From contig CM057228.1 in the NCBI GenBank assembly GCA_029891385.1, positions 80,278,964-80,342,963 on the forward strand: DNA of 64,000 nt, given 5' to 3'. Below are positions 57,000 through 64,000 of the stretch, one piece after another (the stretch's first letter is position 1; each line of letters opens with the position of its first letter). Below the pieces are notes generated by a model. It was given only the letters and a program-made list of their open reading frames with translations. It was not told where the DNA came from and ran no database searches. The DNA comes from Erythroxylum novogranatense. Taxonomy: Eukaryota; Streptophyta; Magnoliopsida; Malpighiales; Erythroxylaceae. The position numbers and the translations under genes were made by a program.

Positions 57000-58100
57000 A
57001 CACATTCAGAAAATTACAAACCATAGCTTGTTGGAAAGATCATGAAACCCTCTACAATTCTCAAGAAGACCATAAAATCAATTTCACCCTAAGGGTGTCA
57101 AAATCCTTCAAAGCTACAGCCTACTCAAATCCCATTAAAACAGAACAGTACATTGAAATTTCCATAACTCTCAAATTCTTCAGCCAAAAATTACCACATA
57201 AATATGCTCAATAAGTTCACAATGTCATCTACAACTTTCATGAACAACCCAAAATCAAATTCCATTGCTACACAAGTCAATTAATTCACTCAATGTTGCT
57301 GTCCCTGAAATCATTCAATTTGAGCAGTAAACTTATAACAAGCATAACTCCCTGTACACAAGTCAGAAAATCTGAACTTTATATCCCTGAAAAGATAAAT
57401 CCTCAAACTTAAATTTTCATGAAGAACTCAATTTCCAATTTAATTTCTAACCATTTCAAAACTGTCATGCAAGTTACTGCCATGATCAGCAATTCCTAAC
57501 CTAATGCAGGATCAGTTTTTGCAAAATCATAACTCCCAACTCTGACCTCTAAAAATTATATGCCATATCTCATTTTCAAGATAATTTCTTCCTCTTCAAC
57601 TTTGCAGAAGATCACTCACACCAATTCAGTCCACAAAAAGTGCTAAAATTGCTCCCAAGCAGAAAGCTCACAAAATCAACACTTTGACTAGGTTTCATCA
57701 ACATGCCCAAAACCAGTCCATAGTAAACAGTTCATATCTCTCAATATACACCTCTAAAATTAGCAAGATCAGTGGCAATGGAAAGCTAACTACATATTCT
57801 ACAACTTCCATGAAGACCATTCTCCCTAATTCCATCTCAATTTATTTATAAAAATCAGTAAAGCGCATAGGTTATGGTTTCGGGTACTGTTCACAGGCAA
57901 TAAAACAGTAACTTTCCATGCCAAATTTCAACCTATTAGAGTTACAATTTGACAACACCTATTTCACACAAAATGTAGCTAACATATGAAAGTTTCATTG
58001 GGCACAAAGTTCACCTCATTTACTCACCTATACCATTAGTTATGATCAAAACAGTACAATAGGCTCAACACCAAAATTTCCAGATTTCACCTATACCTCA
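57000..58100 (-). repeat. Degenerate ~180-190 bp unit array in element F LTR
   Basis: On the minus strand TTCATGAAAGTTGTAGA-like phrases recur. The plus-strand CTACAA cores are at 57052, 57229 and 57799, with weaker matches near 57410 and 57597. Each is followed by AGTTATG and a TACTGTTC-like phrase, as in the arrays of A and B. Confidence 0.6.
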
Positions 58101-59262
58101 TCCTCTTCCATTCTATCACTTTACCTACATTAATATACATTCATTTACACCTCCAATTCAGCCACAAACTCAACACAATATTTATCTATATTCTTACACA
58201 AAAGTTGGCAGCAATAATTCCTCAATTCCTATGCACAATTCATCATCAACATGCAATTACAATCAAGCTAAAACCATAAATAAAATCATCTTACCCAAAG
58301 CTTCAACTCCACCTCATTAAGTCTTTAATTTACCAACTACTTTACTTCTTTACTTCTTTTCCATCCAAAGCATGGTGATCATCATAGCAAAGTACAAGCT
58401 TGTAAGCATGAAAGGTTGGAGGAAAGTAGCCATTTAAGCTAAGAAAATGGAGAAAAGTCGATGAAGGGAAGAGAAGAAGATTTCGTGGATGAGACATAAA
58501 CAAGCCACTTTTATCTCATTCCTTCATTCTTTAAGTCATCACCGAGAGGGCATAGGCAATACCAAGAAACATGATAAGGAGGCATTAAATGAAGGAGATG
58601 TTGGCAAGTTTTGGTTGGTGCATATTTTCAAAGAAAAGACAACATATTCATTTTTTATAATTCAGATCAAAAATTTACCCCAATCAACTCCAATGACCCT
58701 AATTTCAATCCCAAAATAATGTATCCAATATTATAGTGCCATTGGATAAAAATTTTCGATACCGAAAATCAACCGGTTCGCCAATTGGCGATTTTTTCCG
58801 TCCGGGAATTTCCCTCGAATCATTTTTTTGAAAATTACCTAAATTGCCCAAAATTGTAAAACATAAGATAGTCCACTCCAAATAATTTTTCAAACACGAA
58901 AATCACACTTTCTACAACAAAAACACTTTTAGGCCATTTACCGGCGATTTTGCCGGTCCGGGAATCTTCTCCGAATAATTCCAGAAAAATTCCCATAAAT
59001 CCCTAAAAATGTAAAACACTCTATGGCACACTCCAAATATTTTTTTTAAATCCCATTATCACACCAATTTCACAAAAGATCATAAGTAGACACTTAGGCC
59101 GGGAAATGTCATGAATGCATGTATGACTATGTGCCTGTGCAAAACTCACCATTTATAGAGGCTGCATGACATATGTTCATGCCGAGTTATAATTTAATAC
59201 TCCTAACCCGTCCCCATCCCTATTTACTAAAATACCCTTCCCATCGGAGATGGGATGTTACA

Positions 59263-59276
59263 ATTCTCCCCTCCTA
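59263..59276 (-). promoter_or_regulatory. Polypurine tract of element F
   Basis: On the minus strand TAGGAGGGGAGAAT abuts the LTR start TGTAAC, preceded by TTTCGAGGACGAAATTTTT, the same 3' signature as in A and C. Confidence 0.88.
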
Positions 59277-60889
59277 ATAAAAATTTCGTCCTCGAAATTT
59301 CATATACGATTTATCAGGAAGGCAGGGGAGTCTTTTCGATTAATACCCTCAGTTTTCCACTGATTTCACTACACGACCACATTCGGTCAATGAACAGAGA
59401 TCAAAACAATCTCAAACTTCTTTCCATGATTACGCACAATTCGCCACTTTCAATCTCAATAACATATATATCGACTCCGAACAATATCTATGAAACACTT
59501 TGTGAATCCGAATCATCTTTTAAGTTTTAGCCTAACTTGCCAATCCATAATTCTATTCACACCAAAATCGCATGGAGGCCACTTCTCACAAATTCAATTT
59601 TTCTTAACTACACCTTTATTTCCATCTAAGTACATTTTAGCCGAGGCCATACCTTTCAAAATATTTCCTTTATCGCTTATCAGATTCCGTTATTATCAAA
59701 ACACAAATCGCATGAGATTTATAACCTCGGTGTGAATCAATTCAACTTAATGTCACCATCGTAAATTACTTAACCTATCCCTTTATTGGCACGATCACAT
59801 AATAAAGACCCTTGTACACTTTTTTTCAATGGTGACACCAATATAATGATTGTCATACCACAATCACTTTGCACTCTGATCAATCTCATATCCCTATGAA
59901 ATCCAAAACACCTATTGGTTAATCACACATGTCATCGCTTAACCATCAATTGCTTTTCCACAATACTTTTACTAGAACATAACACTTGATTGTTTCTTAT
60001 GCTTTCTCGAACCATTTACTTATGATCATTTGATTTTCCCATTCTAACCTTTCAATTACTCTTTCAATACGCTCTTGCTAAAACATAAAGCTTCGATCAT
60101 TCCTTACGCTTTCACTAACAGCCCCGTAATGAATATCACCCATATTTCTTAATTCAACTATACCTATCACTTTCCTCAACAGTTCTTTGATACGGTTTAC
60201 AATTTCTACATCCTCACTTCGGTTTTGCCAATCCGCTTTTGATGCACACCACCTTTGAAATTCCATAGCTAATAATACTTTCTTTTGCCCTTTTTGTCGG
60301 CTCGACTATTACCACGCAATAATACACCGATTTGATCACTTTATTGCCCAACCTTTGATTTTTTCTGCAATTGAATTTTTTTTGTTCAATTCCTCAATTG
60401 CACCATTAGCTTAGTTTGGAGTAATCAACCACTGAATCCTTTTCACATCATTCAACTGCACGACATAACTCAATAGTTATCGATTTGCATATTCATAGAC
60501 ATCTCCAAACTATTTCTGTATTTATGTCTCCAAGCTTTTAGGCCACACTCAATATAACAAATTTCAAATCATCAATCATAATACCGCCCATGGAATCATA
60601 TTTGTCCCAAAGTGCATAAAATCACTTTATCCATGTTCCATAGATCACATCAGAACCTTTACTAGAACACTTCAATATAGATAGTAAATTCTTCAAATCA
60701 TCAGTCATAACAATCACATGTTTTCCTCAATTATTCTTGTCGATTTGCTAAAACTAGAAAATCTTTAACAATTTATGAACGCATCCAGCATTCCATTAGT
60801 TCCATCCAGCATTCCATTAGTTCCCATTAATTCCAAATTCCTCCTACACATATCTTTTGAACTTTGGCATTTTATCAATACCTATATCT
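59277..60889 (-). other. Non-coding internal remnant of element F
   Basis: About 1.6 kb without any recognisable Gag or Pol domain on either strand. A 21 bp direct repeat (CATCCAGCATTCCATTAGTTC) occurs twice at 60783-60825. It is the sequence between chromodomain and PPT or unrelated spacer; I cannot tell which. Confidence 0.6.
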
Positions 60890-61724
60890 AAGCTAAGAAA
60901 AATGGAGAAAAAGTCGATGAAGGGGAAGAGAAGAAGATTTCGGTGGATGAGACATAAACAAGCCACTTTTTATCTCATTCCTTCATTCTTTAAGTCATCA
61001 CCGAGAGAGGGCATAGGCAATACCAAGAAACATGATAAGGAGGCATTAAATGAAGGAGATGTTGGCAAGTTTTGGTTGGTGCATATTTTCAAAGAAAAGT
61101 CAACATATTCATTTTTTATAATTCAGATCAAAAACTTACCCCAATCAACTCCAATGACCCTAATTTCAATCCCAAAATAATGTATCCAATATTATAGTGC
61201 CATTGGATAAAAATTTTCGATACCGAAAATCAACCGGTTCGCCAATTGGCGATTTTTTTCCGGTCCGGGGATTTCCCTCGAATCATTTTTTTGAAAATTA
61301 CCTAAATTGCCCAAAATTGTAAAACATAAGATAGTCCACTCCAAATAATTTTTCAAACACGAAAATCACACTTTCTACAACAAAAACACTTTTAGGCCAT
61401 TTACCGACGATTTTGCCGGTCCGGGAATCTTCTCCGAATAATTCCAGAAAAATTCCCATAAATCCCTAAAAATGTAAAACACTCTATGGCACACTCCAAA
61501 TTTTTTTTTAAATCCCATTATCACACCAATTTCACAAAAGATCATAAGTAGACACTTAGGCCGGGAAATATCATGAATGCATGTATGACTATGTGCCTGT
61601 GCAAAACTCACCATTTATAGAGGCTGCATGACATATGTTCATGCCGAGTTATAATTTAATACTCCTAACCCGTCCCCATCCCTATTTACTAAAATACCCT
61701 TCCCATCGGAGATGGGATGTTACA
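60890..61724 (-). repeat. 5' LTR of element F, 3'-truncated
   Basis: Matches 58432-59262 with few substitutions. The left border falls in the shared word TAAGCTAAGAAAA. Beyond it lies the internal remnant, so the deletion joined U3 directly to the 3' internal region. Confidence 0.92.
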
Positions 61725-61729
61725 AACAT

Positions 61730-63390
61730 CCCCACACTTAAATTTTTTCTTGTCCTCAAACAAAAACAAAGTAAAACATAAAGTCAAACCCAAACCCAAA
61801 CACTTTGGATTGAATATACATACTAATTAAGGCATTAACATCATATTCATTCACATAAAGCACTTGTATACACATGTTGATAATTAGTAATCATCCTAAG
61901 TACCCCTTTATGAAAATTTTTGCTATTTTCAAAGATTAGTAGGATTTATTTATCAAAGCACCACTTCTTTTTTTTATTTTCGTTAACCTTAACCTAGTAT
62001 TTTGACGAAGGCAAACATCTTATCATGAATATCCCTGATTATTCAACTAGGCCACATTTATTAATTAACTTGTTTAAGATGTCATTCTAGCCTTTTGACA
62101 TGAAGATAAACATTTTGTCTTGAATTTCCCCAGTTACTCAGCTATATCACATTATCAACTAGCCACTAGCTCTATTCATAGCCCATTTTTGTTTTAATAG
62201 GGTCAATGAAATAATTACACTTTTTTCTCTTTTCATATAGTCTACCTCATTTCTTTTAGTCAATCATCTTATGAAATACTCCTAATGATACTAACATATT
62301 TAATTGAATTATAATTATAAATGTGTGTAACAAATTTCCTAAGATGAACAAACAATGACATATCCTAATTAACACGTGTACTTAACCAAGGATACTTAAA
62401 ACATAAAATGCTTAAGCCAATATTCCTTTACAAATTCAATGACTATGATTAAAGTTAAACTACTTCCATCAAGTTATTGCCATTGAAACATTCATGCAAT
62501 TCACACATATGCAATATATGTTCACACCATATCAACCTAATCAAAACATACAATATGGTATGCAAAATTCACACTTATGACATGCCAATCTAAAATCCTC
62601 CCTATACTTTGACAACACATTATCCTTAATATGAGAAAAAATAAAAATAAAAATGACAACAAAAATCAAAAGGAAAGGTGAAGACATAAAACCAGGAGAT
62701 TGAGGTGGTGACAGAATGTGGAGATACTTTCGGCCATGAAATTCTAACAATTCGTTCCTTATAAAAAAGTAAAAATAACAAAATACCAATAAACTAAAAT
62801 AAAAATTATCCTAATTCTTGGATTGCCTCCTAAATAGCGTTTAGTTAACGTCATTAGCTTAACATGCTCCTCCTTCTATACTCAACCTGAGTCAATTCTA
62901 AGTGGCTTACGTCCACCTGTGTTGCTTAGTTTCAGTTTAGTAGCTTGCAAATAAGTTACATATTGCAAGATAATCAAAAGGAAAAATTAATCAAATTAAG
63001 AAAACTAAGCTCAATAAAGCCATTTTAAGTAACAAACTATCAATAAAGTAGGGAATAATAAAAACCCTTGAATCATCTGTCATATTTAATGGTTTAGCTT
63101 TTAAAAAGTTGAATTATTCTCTTTCTTCCTTAATCACCTTTATTTCCTCTCCTCCTCCCAATTTGTGAATAAAGACGTTTGTATCTTCTTTAACCTTTAT
63201 CTTCATTGTCATATGTTTGTCATTCTCTTCTTCATCAGCTTCTTGAATAGAGACTTCCTCGTGTTCTTCAAACCCAGTCTCCGTTATCATCTGTTCTTTT
63301 TCCTCTCACTCGTTTTAAATTTTGACATCAATAATTCTCCTAAATGAGTTTCCCTCCTTCAGATTCTTTAATACCTTATTCATCTACGAT
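61730..63390 (-). mobile_element. 3' non-coding region of element G (Athila-like)
   Basis: Minus-strand Athila 3' region. The PPT-like GTGTGGGGATGTT lies at the left (61725-61737), preceded by AGGACAAGAAAAAATTTAAG. AACGCTATTTAGGAGGCAATCC near 62826-62847 is the post-polyprotein phrase of Athila elements. No RT or integrase lies between it and the protease at 63400. A Glu/Lys-rich tail is readable at 63120-63300. Confidence 0.6.
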
Positions 63391-64000
63391 TTGAAGGATG
63401 AGGTTGTCTTTATGGACATCTACTAAAGCTTTTCAATTTCAAGTGGCTAAAAATGATAAACCAAGGATTAACAAATAATTTCAATCCTCTTCAAAGTCTA
63501 GCATGACTAAATCTACAAGAATGAAAAACTTGTCCACTTTTATAGGTACATCCTACATCACGCCAAACAGTTTTTTATCAAATAATTTGCAAACTGAATA
63601 CGTATAAATGTTGACTTCACATCTCTTAGCCCTAGTTTCCTAAAAATTGACAAAGGAATAAGGTTTATACTTGTGCCTAAGTCACATAAACATTTCGAAA
63701 TATCTAAATTACCAACTACATAGGGTATTGTAAAACTCCATAGATCTTTTAACTGTGAGGGTTAATTAAGTAGTTGTAAGTTTCCATCATGGAACTGTTT
63801 GGTTATCTTCCTAAGTCTGTTTCAATAATAATGCGTCTTTGAGAAATTTTGAATCCTTAGGCCTATGTTTTGACACTTTGATAAAAGACAAGTGAATTTG
63901 CAATTTCTTTAGCTTTTCCATAAACTTTGTAAATTGTATATCCAATTTGTTCTTTTGAAGTCTTTATGGGAATGGTATTTTTATTGGGAAAGGTAGAGGA
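63391..64000 (-). pseudogene. pol: gag end and protease of element G, broken, runs off the window
   Basis: On the minus strand, from the right edge: RLQKNKLDIQFTKFMEKLKK, the Athila phrase ahead of protease. Then, across frameshifts, SMEFYNTL and CDLGTSINLIPLSIFRKLGL (63600-63690), in which the DLG(T/A)SIN active site is intact by sequence. A decayed LG.PFLAT-like end lies near 63440. Many stops. Upstream gag lies outside the window. Confidence 0.8.

Larger units (their letters stand above)
55074..59262 (-). repeat. 3' LTR of element F
   Basis: 4189 bp, the longest LTR in the window. It has the branched fold (55534-55584), a probable intron (55515-56339), a CpG-rich patch with GGCGACGCGTCGCC palindromes (56800-56935) and a degenerate ~180-190 bp unit array (about 57000-58100). 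Minus-strand AGATAAAAGTGG near 58512 is a TATA-box candidate. No gene. Confidence 0.93.
55074..61724 (-). mobile_element. Element F: internally deleted chromovirus without coding domains
   Basis: Perfect TSD aacat (55069-55073, 61725-61729), TGTAAC/GCTACA ends. On the minus strand: first ~835 bp of the 5' LTR (61724-60890), a non-coding 3' internal remnant (60889-59263), PPT and a complete 3' LTR (59262-55074). The rest of the 5' LTR, PBS, gag and pol are missing. The LTR copies are close to identical, so the insertion is young compared with the others. Confidence 0.92.

Overview
The window is plant nuclear DNA made almost entirely of nested Ty3/gypsy LTR retrotransposons. I see no host gene, tRNA or rRNA. 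The plant assignment rests on two things: chromovirus Gag-Pol with a C-terminal chromodomain and initiator-Met primer sites (TGGTATCAGAGC), and Athila/Tat-like elements with degraded tRNA-Asp-type primer sites. The species cannot be told; an angiosperm, perhaps a eudicot, is likely. All coding regions except a few partial ORFs carry stops or frameshifts.

1-26214: one chromovirus (element A, + strand, Tekay/Del-like). Its first ~27 bp lie left of the window. Order: 5' LTR (1-3101), PBS, gag-protease, RT, RNase H-integrase-chromodomain, PPT, 3' LTR (22952-26214). Three later insertions split it: solo LTR a (4825-7701, - strand, TSD catct), solo LTR b (8627-11463, + strand, TSD tttag) and a second chromovirus, element C (11720-20922, - strand, TSD gaatc/aaatc). 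At each site the host reading frame continues on the far side of the insert.

26215-33501: an Athila-like element (D, - strand), into whose RT/RNase H junction element A inserted. It keeps RT, protease, gag, a decayed PBS and the 5' LTR, and that LTR holds an older solo LTR (29772-31882, TSD atcta). Element D itself sits in the protease of another Athila-like element (E, - strand, 33502-46481).

34310-43808: chromovirus B, inserted in the gag of E (TSD tccag). It has a large deletion, and about 7 kb of it (most of the 5' LTR, PBS and gag) is inverted inside the element. A solo LTR (37159-39337, TSD ttaag) lies in the inverted part.

46482-55069: eroded Athila-like 3' regions and LTRs with local duplications and a long inverted duplication. 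55074-61724: a deleted chromovirus (F, - strand, TSD aacat), inserted at the PPT/LTR junction of a last Athila-like element (G), whose gag-protease region runs off the right edge.

The main new signals are: (i) a probable intron inside the LTRs of all the chromoviruses, with matching donor and acceptor and a covarying hairpin just before the acceptor; (ii) a ~50 nt branched fold in six LTRs; (iii) a degenerate ~180-190 bp periodicity inside several LTRs; (iv) CpG-rich palindromic patches that differ strongly between the two LTRs of one element; (v) the intra-element inversion in B.
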